Part shown: piece by piece, positions 52,378 to 64,000 of the stretch
Numbering within the stretch: the stretch's first letter is position 1
Layout of the letters: every line of letters starts with the position of its first letter
Source of the DNA: Bilabrum cf. latius
Lineage: Eukaryota > Bigyra: Bicosoecida > Bigyra > Bicosoecida
Assembly: GCA_965178125.1 (NCBI GenBank)
Contig: CBCXTV010000002.1
Span: 82,438 to 146,437, forward strand
Length of the DNA stretch: 64,000 bases
Direction of reading: 5' to 3'
The notes under the pieces: model-generated
Database searches by the model: none
What the model was told of the DNA's origin: nothing
What the model saw: the letters and a program-made list of their open reading frames with translations, nothing else
Program-made: the position numbers and the translations under genes

Positions 52378-53275
52378 CTCTTGGGGCCCCCAAACAGCAA
52401 AACAAACCCCGGGGCCCGAACTGTGTCGCCGCAACTTAAATTCCTTGTGTGGATCGGCCATTTTGGGCCAAATCCTGGGGGGGTCCCCTTCCGGGCCCCC
52501 CCAAAACGCTCAAAAAAAACACCACAACGTGGCGTTTGGCGTCTTTTTAGGGCGGTTTAGGGGCTCTAAAATCCACTACAACGTGGCGTTTTGCGTCTCT
52601 TTGGGGCGATTTAGGGGCTCTAAAATCCACGACAACGTGGCGTTTTGCGTCTTTTTTGGGCGATTTAGGGCTCTAAAATCCACCACAACGTGGCGTTTTG
52701 CGTCGTTTGGGGGCTGCCTGGGGCCCATTTTTCCACCACAACCTCGCGTTTTGCCCTTTTTGGGGCCGGGAGCCCTCTCGGGGCCCCCAAACCGCAAAAA
52801 CAAACCGGGGCCCGAACTGTGTCGCCGCAACTTAAAGTCCTTGTGTGGATCGGCCATTTTTGGCCAAATCCTGGGGGGGTCCCCTTCCGAGCTCCCCGAA
52901 AACGCTCAAAAAAAACACCACAACGTGGCGTTTTGCGTCTTTTTTGGGCGATTTAGGGGCTCTAAAATCCACTACAACGTGGCGTTTTGCGTCTTTTTTG
53001 GCGATTTAGGGGCTCTAAAATCCACCACCACGTGGCGTTTTGCGTCTTTTTTGGGCGATTTAGGGGCTCTAAAATCCACCACAACGTGGCGTTTTGCGTC
53101 GTTTGGAGACTCCTTGGGGCCCATTTTTTCCACCACAACCTCGCGTTTTGCCCTTTTTGGGGCCGGGAGCCCTCTTGGGGCCCCGAAACAGCCAAAAAAA
53201 AGCCAGGGTCCGAGCTGTGTCGCCGCAACTTAAATTCCTTGTGCGGATCGGCCATTTTTGGCGAAATCCTGGGGG
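52378..53275. repeat. 398-bp higher-order satellite, unit B
   Basis: Copy of 24837-25734 with the same repeat number and one C-to-T change at 52893. Stable copy number in a satellite points to very recent duplication. Confidence 0.9.
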
Positions 53276-53356
53276 GCCGGCGCAAGTGAAATCCTCCTGA
53301 GGTACCACTTCAAGCCCATGCCGACGTGGAGGGGGACCACAAATGCGTTGTCTGCT

Positions 53357-53553
53357 CAGTGCGCTGGGTAGGTCCGCAGGTCAAGGAGGCGTTCGCAGTT
53401 ATAGACGCAGGTGGGGTTTGCGAGCTGCCGGCCGACATGCTCATGTGGTGACCTCCGGTCACCACATGAGCATGTCGGCCGGCAGCTCGCAAACTCCACC
53501 TACGTCTATAACTGCGAGCGCCTCCTTGACCTGCGGACCTACCCAGCGCACTG
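53357..53553. repeat. Large palindrome, 97-bp arms, unit B
   Basis: Copy of 25816-26012 with the same arm mismatches and loop. Confidence 0.93.
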
Positions 53554-54285
53554 CACGACGGACCCACTCGGGAAGCTCCCGCGCAGGAGCCACTGCCGCC
53601 CGCGTTTGAAGAATATGCGGAGAAATACGAAGCCAAGGACACAAGCATCTTGGGCACCTTTCCCGACTCGCAGCCGGTTTCAGAGACGACCACAAATCGG
53701 CACGAGAAGTGCGCCCGATTTCGTCCCCGAAAAAAGACACAAATAGGACCCCGCGGAGATCCGCATCTGCTCCTCACGCGCGGAACGTGTTTCGGTACGC
53801 AAAAAGCGGTCACATGGGAGACCCGGAAAGCGTCCGGAAAACGGTTCAGAAATAAGTACCGTCGTTTTCCGGGTCACCTTTTTCGGTCTCGAAATGGGAA
53901 TCGGATTTGGGACAGGAATTGAAGCGGAGAACGGACCCCAAGGTGTTACCTCTTGCCTCCATACGATGCTAGGATCTCCAGGTTTCTCAGTTTTAGGCAG
54001 CACTCGAAGGGGAAGCTTCCGACGGCGCGCCTATGACATGCTGCCACCCATCACCGTGGTCATCTGGAGGACTCCGCACCATTCGGAAAACGGCTCGCCC
54101 GCCGTGAGTGAACCAGCGATCGCCGTGTGCATCAGTAGGACCCCCGCACCATTCGGAAAACGGCTCGCCCGCCGTAAGTGAAATGGCGTCCCGAAGGACC
54201 CGTGCTCCTTTTGAAAAACGGCTCGCCCGCCGTGTGTTCCCGAGATCCTCCAGCCACGCCACCAGTCAATGTTCTCGCTCGCCGT

Positions 54286-55086
54286 TACGTCATGGAGCCC
54301 CACGAAGTCGTGCAGATGATCAGGGCGATACCGTGAGCATCCTCCTTCTCCGTCTTCTTGCCGCCGTCGTACAGCCTGGCCGCGACACGATCTTGATGCC
54401 AAAACTCGAGGTTTCGCCGGCGTGCTCGTGAACACCGCACAAGTCTTCGTAGGAGATGGGCACGCGCTCTGTTTTTTCCCAGACGAGACAACCCCCCAAC
54501 TCAGGGCCGCGCACACGGACATCACGACGGACATTACATACCGGCCCTTGGAACGTGTCGAAGATGCGGCGCCAGACGCAGCGTTCGAAGCTTCGGTTCG
54601 GGATCCGCATCTTCAGGAGCGCCTTCCTCCCCTCCGGGCTGATGAGATACCACTTTAGGCCCATGCCGACGTGGAAGGGGACCACAAATGTGTTGTCTAC
54701 CCAGTGCGCCGGATAGGTCCGCACGTCCAAGAGGCGCTCGCAGTTGTGCATGGAGGTGGAGTTTCCGCGCTGGAGGCTGACCATTCTCGGTGCTTCTGAC
54801 CCCGCTAACATGGCCATCTGCGTCACCTTGGGGTTTCGCGATGGCGTGAAGAACTACGAGTAGCCGATCCACGCATGCTTCGCGAGGTTCGATATCATCC
54901 TCGACAACCATGAGCCATTCCGTCGGCCCACAGCCATGCGTTTCGATAGGATTGGATCGCCCCAAGAGTGGCCGGATGGTATTTGATCCAGTCCGTTATC
55001 TTGCCGGAGAAGATATCCAAGAGGGCCTGGTCTTTGACGATGCCCTGCATCAACTGGTCCTGCACCGCACACTGCATGCACGATGG
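54286..55086 (-). pseudogene. Second gene-fragment mosaic, unit B
   Basis: Copy of 26745-27545, joined to the Stc1-like gene of unit C by the same junction. Confidence 0.88.
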
Positions 55087-56085
55087 CATCGCGGAGATGA
55101 ATTTCTCCGCATTCCGGAGAAGCTCCATGGCCCGGTTGATGTCATCCAAGGCCTCGTCACGCGAAGAACTCTGACGCACGGCGTTGCTGCAGGAGGCGGC
55201 GCCTCCTGCAGGAAGCTCGTCGCGTGCGGGAGCACGAGCGTCGTTGTCGCCGTCACCGGTATTCGCGCCAGCTTTTGGCACCCAACGCTTCGCTTCACCC
55301 GCAGAGGAACGGACATCATGGAGACTCCAGCCACGCGCAACCAGGCACTTCGCGCACCAGTCCTCAGGGAAGAAATAGCGCAAGTTCTCCTTCTTCCGGC
55401 GGATCTGGGGAAATCGGTACGCCGGATACTCGTTTTTGCAGTTCTTGCACCACACCCACCACGGCGTCGCGTTGTCGAACTTGTCGCAACACACCCGGCA
55501 AACTGGTTGGATCCAGTCCTTCCACTTCTTGAAGTACGCCGACCGGGGCTTGCAGCACTGGCACGCGTTGCAAGTCCATGTCGCCTCCTCCGCCGGCTCC
55601 GACGCGACCTGCCGCGGCACGTACGTCTCCCCCCATGACGACTTCGCAGGGGTCCCCCATAGAGCCCAGCTATCAGCGCCAGAGACCGCCCCGGCTGCCA
55701 CGCCGCCACCCGCCTTCCAAGCTGCTGCGTCGGTCCATACGTCGTCATTACCTCCGGGCACCACAGCACGTCCACCGCCGCGAGCATCCTCCTCCTCCGT
55801 CTTCTTGCCGCCGTCGTCTTCGGCGTCCTCCTTCGGCGCTGCCTTGCCGCTCTCCTCTCCGAGCATCCCCGTGGACGCCGCCTCCGCGCCGCCGCTCTCG
55901 ATGTGGGGGCCGCCCGAATCATCGACGCTTGCCGCCGCGCCGGCGTGCTCCGCCGGGGCGTCGACCTCGCGCGCCAACATGCCGCCCTCGTTTCCCATAT
56001 CACCGGCGCCTCGACGCCCACGAAGATTGCGGCCGTCTCCCAAGGAAACAGCAATGCTTTCGGACGGTTTCTCCTCAGACATCAT
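54895..56085 (-). CDS. Chimeric CxxC zinc-ribbon (Stc1-like) protein, 396 aa, unit C
   Basis: Translation identical to 27354-28544, with the same in-frame tail from the 354-aa and glycosyltransferase genes. It spans the arbitrary boundary between units B and C. Confidence 0.65.
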   Translation of the reverse strand: MMSEEKPSESIAVSLGDGRNLRGRRGAGDMGNEGGMLAREVDAPAEHAGAAASVDDSGGPHIESGGAEAASTGMLGEESGKAAPKEDAEDDGGKKTEEEDARGGGRAVVPGGNDDVWTDAAAWKAGGGVAAGAVSGADSWALWGTPAKSSWGETYVPRQVASEPAEEATWTCNACQCCKPRSAYFKKWKDWIQPVCRVCCDKFDNATPWWVWCKNCKNEYPAYRFPQIRRKKENLRYFFPEDWCAKCLVARGWSLHDVRSSAGEAKRWVPKAGANTGDGDNDARAPARDELPAGGAASCSNAVRQSSSRDEALDDINRAMELLRNAEKFISAMPSCMQCAVQDQLMQGIVKDQALLDIFSGKITDWIKYHPATLGAIQSYRNAWLWADGMAHGCRG

Positions 56086-56248
56086 CGGCAAAGAGACTCG
56101 GAGAATGCCGTTCCCGCAGAGTGCGCTGCTGACTGCCGAAGCCGAAAGAGGACCCGCGGAGAAGGAATCTCGCACATGCTCCCAGGAAAAGCAACTCCCC
56201 GCCCATTCCGAATGCAAGAACGGACTCCCGCCCTTTCCGAGATCGAGG

Positions 56249-58443
56249 CCCGTCCCTCTTCCGGCGGATCTGGGGAAATCGGTACGCCGGAAACTCGTTT
56301 TTGCAGTTCTTGCACCTCACCCACCACGGCGTCGCGCTGTCGAACTTGTCGTAACACACCCGGCAAACTGGTTGGATCCAGTCCTTCCACTTCTTGAAGT
56401 ACTCTGACCGGGGCTTAGGCCCTGGCACGCGTTGCAAGTCCATGTCGCCTCCTCCGCCGGCTCCGGCGCGACCTGTCACGGCACGTACGGCCCCCCCCCT
56501 CCGCCGGGGCGTCGACCTCGCGCGCCAACATGCCGCCCTCGTTTCCCATATTACCGGCGCCTTGACGCCCACGAAGATTGCGGCCGTCTCCCAAGGAAAC
56601 AGCAATGCTCTCGGACGGTTTCTCCTCAGACATCATCGGCAAAGAGACTCGGAGAATGCCCTGGCCCGACTTCCGGGGCAGGCCTGGCACTTGAGGTTGG
56701 TGATCACGGCCGACTGCTCCCCACCCAAATACCAGATCGTACGCGAGCGCAGCCTATGAGGAATCCACTGGCCCGACTTCCGGGGCATTACCATCGCCAA
56801 GACCTTCGACTGCGGCGCGTCGATCTGCACCCTCGACCCGCAATCGCTGAGCGTAATGGCGTCGTCGAAGATCCACGTGCCGCCCCAAGCATGCCGCCTG
56901 CGCTGCTGCCGGGAGCTCCGGTTCGGTACCTTAAAGCCGTACACGACATTCGGCCTGCTGCCGGCCCAAATGAAATCCTCCGCCACGCGACAACGATGCG
57001 ACCTCTCGGAGTCCGTCATGCACACGTGGAAGTGCACCAGGTTTCCGGCGTGCTTGCGGTGCAGGGAGAGCTCCATTTTCGTCCCGCTGCCGCGCAAGGT
57101 CTGGGAAGAGCGTCCGCATGGCCGACATCATCCGGAGCAGGGCGTCCGCATGCTCGACATCATCCGGGGGATGTGCTCGAAGACCTTTTGGAATTCGCGG
57201 CTCACGAACGGATTGACGATGCTCTGCGTGCTTTCCGGGGGGATGTGCTCGAAGACCTTCTGGAACTCGCGGCTCACGAACGGATTGACGATGCTCTGCG
57301 TGCTTTCCGGGCGGATGTCTCGAAGACCTTTTGGAACTCGCGGCTCACGAACGGATTGACGACGCTCTGCGTGCTTTCCGTACCTGTCACGGCACGTACG
57401 GCCCCCCCCCTCCGCCGGGGCGTCGACCTCGCGCGCCAACATGCCGCCCTCGTTTCCCATATTACCGGCGCCTTGACGCCCACGAAGATTGCGGCCGTCT
57501 CCCAAGGAAACAGCAATGCTCTCGGACGGTTTCTCCTCAGACATCATCGGCAAAGAGACTCGGAGAATGCCCTGGCCCGACTTCCGGGGCAGGCCTGGCA
57601 CTTGAGGTTGGTGATCACGGCCGACTGCTCCCCACCCAAATACCAGATCGTACGCGAGCGCAGCCTATGAGGAATCCACTGGCCCGACTTCCGGGGCATT
57701 ACCATCGCCAAGACCTTCGACTGCGGCGCGTCGATCTGCACCCTCGACCCGCAATCGCTGAGCGTAATGGCGTCGTCGAAGATCCACGTGCCGCCCCAAG
57801 CATGCCGCCTGCGCTGCTGCCGGGAGCTCCGGTTCGGTACCTTAAAGCCGTACACGACATTCGGCCTGCTGCCGGCCCAAATGAAATCCTCCGCCACGCG
57901 ACAACGATGCGACCTCTCGGAGTCCGTCATGCACACGTGGAAGTGCACCAGGTTTCCGGCGTGCTTGCGGTGCAGGGAGAGCTCCATTTTCGTCCCGCTG
58001 CCGCGCAAGGTCTGGGAAGAGCGTCCGCATGGCCGACATCATCCGGAGCAGGGCGTCCGCATGCTCGACATCATCCGGGGGATGTGCTCGAAGACCTTTT
58101 GGAATTCGCGGCTCACGAACGGATTGACGATGCTCTGCGTGCTTTCCGGGGGGATGTGCTCGAAGACCTTCTGGAACTCGCGGCTCACGAACGGATTGAC
58201 GATGCTCTGCGTGCTTTCCGGGCGGATGTCTCGAAGACCTTTTGGAACTCGCGGCTCACGAACGGATTGACGACGCTCTGCGTGCTTTCCGTGTACTTGA
58301 TCATGTACCTCATGGCTGGGCCGCCCGCAACATCGACGCTTGCCGCCGCGCCGGCGTGTTCCGCCGGGGCGTCGACCCCGGAAAGTGTTTCGGTACGCAA
58401 AAAGCGGTCACATGGGAGGCCCGGAAAGCATGGCATCACCCTT
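56249..58443 (-). pseudogene. Gene-fragment mosaic with 911-bp x 2 repeat, unit C
   Basis: Copy of 1166-3360; the 911-bp repeats are 56471-57381 and 57382-58292. No differences found. Confidence 0.85.
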
Positions 58444-59002
58444 GCCGTCCACATCACTGCGTCGTGGGATGCTGCTCAAGATAACTCGGCGTCTGTTTAG
58501 TCGAGGGCTGTCTTGACTAGGAATGTGGCGGTGAAATCCAGGAGTTCCGTCTGCATCGTCAGGCTCTTGCCTTTGTGTACCATATCAAGAGGAGAGGGAA
58601 GACATGCAAAACCGACCCGCCACTAATTCTATCCTACGGCCAAGCCACCTGCGGCGTCCGCGCGACTGGGCGTGCACGAAAACCGGCGCACTGCATTGCT
58701 TAAAGTGCCACGCTCCCAAGCGAAGTAGTATTGGTGCGCTTGCAGCGGCACTTATCGGTGCGCCGGAGGTCACCACACGAGCATGTCGGCCGGCAGCTCG
58801 CAAACTCCACCTACGTGCTGGGAGTGGCACATTCTACTGCTTGAAGTGCCACACTGCCGAGCGAAGGAAGCACCTCTTGGTACGCCCCTCTTGGTACGCT
58901 TGCAGCGGCGCTTATCGGTGCGCCGTGGGGAACGGCTCGCGTGGGATTCGGAGGCGTACCCGGCCCACGACGGGAAGAGTTCCCCAGTTACGTCTGGAGT
59001 GA

Positions 59003-60746
59003 TTGGGGGACAAGGTGGGCATCAAGTCGGCGCCTCCTAAGCGTATCACAGAGGATGACGAACCGCCCGCCCCGCTTCGATCCCGACCTCGAGGTGCACT
59101 CGATATCAAGGCGGAACGCTGGAAATCCGCCCCGAAACCCTCCATGTTTGTTGACAAGGACCCAGGCTGCGCTCCGACAAGCTGACAAACTTCGCCAGCT
59201 TCCGAAGGGTCTTCATTAAATATTCAACGCTTCGGGGTCAATGAGGTAATGCACTACCAAAGAGCAGCTGGGACGTGTGTCGTCCGAGATGACAAAGATC
59301 GTGGGCATCATCGATCCAGAGGGCGTCAAAGGCACGGACGGCGCGGGCGACATTGACCCCGACGAGCTGGAGGTCCTGGACCGCGTCTGGACGCCCCATC
59401 CGGAAGTATTCCTAAGCGCTCCCAACGGACGAGACCTTCTCTGTCTGAAATCAGGCACCCAACCCTTCCGCACAAGGTGAAGAGAGAACGCCGACGGACA
59501 GTATCCTCTCTTTAGCACATCGGGCATCCAACCCCTCCGCACAGGTGAGCAAGCAACGAGTTCCCTTCTCGCGACGTCCGGATCATTTTGAAGCGTTGGA
59601 ATTTTCGCGCGCTGAGCAGACCCCAAATTTACGATGAAGAAGCCCAAATCCTGCGTCCATGAAGGCCTTGCGAGGCCGCCTGCTATTGGCAGTCGACGCT
59701 CGGGGATCCACTGCGCAATGCAGTTTTGCAGAGCGATGCAGTATGCGCGGGAAGACGGCAAAATGGATCCGTATCTTTGGGACGAGGTCTGTGCATCGCA
59801 CAGCTGCCGCACGGAGAGCTGCTTCCGTTCCACGGCTGGTGAGGGCCCGATGCTGCTCCACTCATGCCCCACGGCCACACACTAAGAGGAGCGGATTGTG
59901 TCAGGATCCCGCCGCAGCATGGGTACGCGGATCTGCCTCCATAGGGACGGACGGGAGGAGCTGCCGGCGGAGGGCGGGCGGGGGTCCGGCCAAGCCAAGC
60001 GGCCAGGTACTTCACGCTCTGCCCTATGGCGCTGGGTTCTGTGAGGCGGGGCCTATCTGTGATCCTCGGCTCTGTGAAGGTGCGAAGCGCTATTCACGAT
60101 TCGACTTCGCCTTACTCCTGGATGAGGCGGCGGAGCTGCGAGCTGGGATCTCTTCCTGTGGCGTCCGAGCGCGATGGCGAGTGCACGCTTGGCCGTCATA
60201 GAGAAAGGCACGGCGAAGTACCACATCTTCGCCACCCACCACATTTCGCCAAGCACCACGTCGTTGGCAGGCTTTGAACGCGAAATGACGAATTCTGTGC
60301 GCGTTGTGTGTGCCTGACAGTGAGCGTCCTTGGCGCCCTCAGCTCCCGCTCTGTGCGTTGATTTGGACGCGTACCCGGCTCGCGTGGGCATGGACCTCCC
60401 CAATCCGGCAGGACCGTGAGCTCCTGGCATCCCACCTCTGTCTTAGAAGTTTTCCGGTTTTTGGCGCAAACCTTCTGGAGCAGACGACAGCAGCGAAAGA
60501 CCCACCCAAGCTCCGCGGGAAGTGTGATACCTCTACGGTTCCGGCATCTACTTGGCCGTGCACATATGCAAGGCGATGCACTACACCTGCGCGTCCGGCT
60601 GCACCCGCTTGAACGACAGGTTCCTCTCCGTGCAAGTGGTTCCGCGACAACAAGGTCGTGGAAGTGACAGACTAGGAGAGTACGCCGGGTTCAGATTCAC
60701 GCCCATCAGGGACAGGTCCGGGTCCCGCGCTCGCGCTACCGCGTGA
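59003..60746 (+). pseudogene. Decayed or intron-split plus-strand gene, unit C
   Basis: Copy of 3920-5663; the PARP-like stretch is 60528-60746. Confidence 0.4.
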
Positions 60747-61511
60747 GGAGGCTATGCGCACGTATGAGGAGGGGAGAACTTCGTATAATAGTCTCTCGCA
60801 GACTCGAACTTTTGGCTCTCACCGAAGGACGGAATGTTAGCCCTCCGCTACTTACGGTGTCTTTAGCTTCCGCCCTACACGTTCCCCGCCCGTGGTCAAG
60901 AGGGAGTTTGTCGAGACACGCACCCGCCCGAGAGCTCCGGTCCTCTAAGCGCTCACGATCTCCCGCCCAGCGCGGTGCGAGCCCGCTTCACCGGGACTTG
61001 TCGCGTGCCTACGGAGGTGTCTTTTCCGAACCTGCCACTGAAGACGTTAGGGAGCGACGGGGAACGGATGCACAACGGTATGCCACCCATGTCCTCGAGG
61101 AATCCACCAAGACGTTGTGGCCCGAGGTAGTGCGATTTTCGGGAGAAGGATTCTTAGTACCTTATAGGGTACCCCCCAGGATCGCACTACGTGGGTTTGG
61201 GGGGGTGGTCTCCTTTCCTCTTGTTTTCGTGTGCACTCTTCTGCGACCGCCCCCCCCGGGGAACGGATGCACAACGGTATGCCACCCATGTCCTCGAGAG
61301 ATCCACCAAGATCCGCACATACCTCTGCGGTGAACAGCACGTTACATGAGACCCTGACCGACCCGAGAGTCTCTGCCCTCAGTCTCCACGACTTCCCGCA
61401 GGATCCGCCCCGCTCCCACCGACGGCTCCTGCCGTACGTACGACACACCATTTTCAAAAGAGCATTGGCACCCGCTCCTCACCTAAGCGACGCTACTGTC
61501 GCTGCGGTCCC

Positions 61512-62576
61512 TCACGGCACGCTCTCCGGTCCGCCCGGTGCGAACTCAGAGTCGTCGTCTGTCGAAACGTGGTCGCTGTGGAAGATGTTGCTCTGGCCGT
61601 CTGAGGACACGGCATCCTGCCAGTATCGGCGCAACTGCTCCGCCACGTCCATGGCCGCACGGGAGCTCAGCGGGATCTGCTCGAAGAGAGCGTTACTGTC
61701 GTGCACTGCAAACAGCTTGGCCGCGACGCGATCTTGATGGCAAATTTCGAGTGTGGCGCGGATCCGGAAACAGTAGCCGTCCGGAAAGTTGCCCTGCATC
61801 AACTGGTCCTCCACCGCACACTGCGTGCACCAAATAGACCGCTCGGTACGTCGTATGTAGCCGGGCCACAGGGAATGCAGCAACGAGTACTGAGCCCGAC
61901 GCAAGCTCTTCGGGTTGAAGCTGTCCGCGTGCTTGACCCGACTGCAGGCCTGGCACTTGAGGTTGGTGATCACGGCCGACTGCTCCCCAGCCAAATACCA
62001 GATCGTACGCGAGCGCAGCCTACGAGGAATCCACTGGCCCGACTTCCGGGGCACGACCATCGCCAAGAGCTTCGACTGCGGCGCGTCGATCTGCACCCTC
62101 GACCCGCAATCGCTGAGCGTAATGGCGTCGTCGAACACCCACGTGCCGCCCCAAGCATGACGCCTGCGCTGCTGCCGGGAGCTCCGGTTCGGTACCTCGC
62201 GAGGCCTGTCGGAAGGGGGGTCCGTCGGCTGCGGTGGTGTCGGATACCAGGAGAGAGCGGTCCACGGATTGATGCACGTGGACGTTGCCGCCTCGCGCGT
62301 CGCCGGAGTGGCTGAGCTGTCTGGTCGACGAAACGGTGGCGCCCACGCCGTGCAGGCCGCCACCTGCGCGGGCACATCGGGCAAGAATGCGCCTGCAGGT
62401 TCACGTGGCCGAGGTCGGGGAAGCTTCGTCGGGGTCAGGGATCCCATCGAGGAAGCCGCGTTCGCCGCTGGGATGGTCGTGCTCGAGGTTGACGAAGTCG
62501 CGTTCGCCCCTGACATGGTCGTGGTCGAGGTCACGGCATGGCCGCCGAGGGGTGAGCGCGATCGCGGGGGGTCCAT
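61512..62576 (-). CDS. Two-CxxC zinc-ribbon (Stc1-like) protein, 354 aa, unit C
   Basis: Translation identical to the copies at 6429 and 33971. Confidence 0.65.
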   Translation of the reverse strand: MDPPRSRSPLGGHAVTSTTTMSGANATSSTSSTTIPAANAASSMGSLTPTKLPRPRPREPAGAFLPDVPAQVAACTAWAPPFRRPDSSATPATREAATSTCINPWTALSWYPTPPQPTDPPSDRPREVPNRSSRQQRRRHAWGGTWVFDDAITLSDCGSRVQIDAPQSKLLAMVVPRKSGQWIPRRLRSRTIWYLAGEQSAVITNLKCQACSRVKHADSFNPKSLRRAQYSLLHSLWPGYIRRTERSIWCTQCAVEDQLMQGNFPDGYCFRIRATLEICHQDRVAAKLFAVHDSNALFEQIPLSSRAAMDVAEQLRRYWQDAVSSDGQSNIFHSDHVSTDDDSEFAPGGPESVP

Positions 62577-64000
62577 CCGTTTAGTCTGCGGCCACGAGGC
62601 ACGCGGCGAGCGTTACCACCGTGGACGCCTCCGTCGACCCCGTGTCCGGACGCGACTGGGGCCCTGTTGATGAGCGCATCGTGCGGGAGAGGCTGCTGCG
62701 GACTGCTGATGAAGCGGAGCTGGTCGACAGACGGAGCATCGCTGGAGATGTCCTCCATGTCACACTCAAACAAGCGCCGTAGGGTCGAATGCAAGCGGCG
62801 CCTGCCGCTGGTAATGCCTGTCATATCGAAAGCGCCTTGCCACGAGCCAGACGAGAGCACTCTCTTCGTGCACTCAGCGACAACCCTGAGATGGCAAGAG
62901 ACATCGACATGACCCGCTTCATGACGCGAGCGCTCCTGCATCCACGTCTCCCGAAGGTCGCGCTTAAGAAGCTGAAAGACGAGAACGTCCAACGGCTGAA
63001 GCAAGAAGGTGAGTCGACCAGGAATAAACACGAGATCCATGCCAAGGCCGTGTGCGAAGTTCACAATCTCAGTGGAAATGTGTTGGGGCGCGCAGTCAAG
63101 TATCACTATTGGATAGATCTCATGCTGAATGTCCATCCAAGAAGCGAAAAGCCGACGCAGAATGTCGAACATGAGGGACTGCGTCACCCACGAGCTCTCT
63201 CGGGCCCAGACTTCCATTCCGTCCACCATTTGGTTCGGCGCCCCACGCATCAAGCGCTTGCTCAGCCGCGTGTGCTTCCCGATGAGTATACGCGGGAGTC
63301 GTCGCTGGATTTCCGGGCAGTCGCTAATAAAACCCAGAAAGGTGTACGATCCTCGATTGCTATTCGAGGCGAGGCGCTCCGTGCGCGAACCAAGCGAAGC
63401 GGGCTCCGTTCCTGACCTCGGTGCGATGTACCCGCGCATTCCCGGAAAGGCAAAGGGCACGCTGGACTCATCGAAGTTCACAAAGACGAGGCGGCGGTTG
63501 GGGGGCACTCGCGCTTCTGCGAATTCAATCCACTGATAGAAGACACGACACGCGAGTCTGACGTAATCGAGTGTTACCGGGGGCTGCTTCTTCAATCGGC
63601 CATGCCGAAGCCGCCAACGACGACGGAAGCGCAGGAGCCACTGCCGTCGAGCCGAGTCCTTCCCCGCGCGAACGCCCATCCTCGCAAGCATGGCGAAAAC
63701 CATGTTCCCAGTTGGAGCACACCCACGCTGCTCGTTCACATGGTCGATCCAAGCAACGACAGAAGCCTCGGCGAGAAAGGTCTCTGCGCGTGCCACGGAC
63801 TCTCGATGACATGAGCGAAGAGGATTTCGCTGCCACGCCTCAGCTGGGCGCCTCATGGTGAGCGCAACCTCCTCATCGACCTGCCTTTGAAACTCCTCCT
63901 GCGAAGCCGTCCGCGTGGAAACCTGTCGACTCTGCAACTGACGAGAGACATAGGTTCGAAGAGCTGCCTCGCCACCTCCGGGGTGATGACGAATAACCTC
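62531..64000 (-). CDS. DDE transposase, unit C, 5' end outside window
   Basis: Third copy, missing about the first 55 codons because of the window edge. The three catalytic acids are all inside the visible part. It carries the B-type A at 63866. Confidence 0.85.
   Translation of the reverse strand, partial: EVIRHHPGGGEAALRTYVSRQLQSRQVSTRTASQEEFQRQVDEEVALTMRRPAEAWQRNPLRSCHRESVARAETFLAEASVVAWIDHVNEQRGCAPTGNMVFAMLARMGVRAGKDSARRQWLLRFRRRWRLRHGRLKKQPPVTLDYVRLACRVFYQWIEFAEARVPPNRRLVFVNFDESSVPFAFPGMRGYIAPRSGTEPASLGSRTERLASNSNRGSYTFLGFISDCPEIQRRLPRILIGKHTRLSKRLMRGAPNQMVDGMEVWARESSWVTQSLMFDILRRLFASWMDIQHEIYPIVILDCAPQHISTEIVNFAHGLGMDLVFIPGRLTFLLQPLDVLVFQLLKRDLRETWMQERSRHEAGHVDVSCHLRVVAECTKRVLSSGSWQGAFDMTGITSGRRRLHSTLRRLFECDMEDISSDAPSVDQLRFISSPQQPLPHDALINRAPVASGHGVDGGVHGGNARRVPRGRRLNGWTPRDRAHPSAAMP

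Larger units (their letters stand above)
27543..55083. repeat. Tandem array unit B (27541 bp)
   Basis: Complete second copy of the unit. It is one base shorter because the G run near 52205 has four G instead of the five at 24663-24667 in unit A. Eight of the ten substitutions from A are transitions, which looks like natural divergence rather than random sequencing error. Confidence 0.97.
55084..64000. repeat. Tandem array unit C (partial, 8917 bp)
   Basis: Third copy, cut by the right window edge inside the transposase gene. At the two diagnostic sites it covers (61205 and 63866, equivalent to A 6122 and 8783) it has the B base, so C is closer to B than to A. Confidence 0.97.

Overview
This is GC-rich nuclear-type eukaryotic DNA: no ribosome binding sites or operons, large intronless reading frames, long low-complexity protein tails, and abundant decayed repeats. 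The best guess is a protist or alga, possibly dinoflagellate-like, because nearly every credible gene is on one strand and the region is a tandem array. No spliced-leader sequence or lineage-specific gene confirms this, so the taxonomic call is weak.

The dominant structure is a tandem repeat with a 27.54 kb period. Unit A is 1-27542, unit B is 27543-55083 (27541 bp), and unit C begins at 55084 and is cut off at 64000. The phase is arbitrary because no unit boundary is visible. I found ten substitutions and one G-homopolymer indel between A and B. C agrees with B at the two diagnostic sites it covers.

Each unit carries, all on the minus strand: a 761-aa Rep-like protein with an HUH endonuclease signature and a superfamily 3 helicase; a 545-aa pogo/Tigger-like DDE transposase; a 910-aa protein with a GT25-like glycosyltransferase domain, a possible second sugar-transferase domain and an RS-rich tail; three different CxxC zinc-ribbon (Stc1-like) proteins, one of which also exists as a chimeric second copy; a coiled-coil protein of about 173 aa; and a basic/acidic protein of 156 aa. 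A decayed or spliced gene with a PARP-like C-terminal motif lies on the plus strand.

Between the genes (in unit A at about 1.17-3.36 kb, 3.6-3.85 kb and 26.7-27.55 kb) lie mosaics built from short fragments of the unit's own genes, joined in the parental orientation and then amplified on a 72-bp, a 911-bp and finally the 27.5-kb scale. About 510 bp upstream of the Rep start is a cluster of GTAGTGC repeats ending in a 64-bp hairpin, a plausible Rep binding site and origin. A 97-bp-arm palindrome and a 398-bp higher-order satellite complete the unit.

The working interpretation is a Rep-encoding replicon or large mobile element, tandemly integrated or concatemeric, whose replication may generate the fragment mosaics. 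An assembly artefact (a circle read several times, or two haplotypes joined) must be excluded first.
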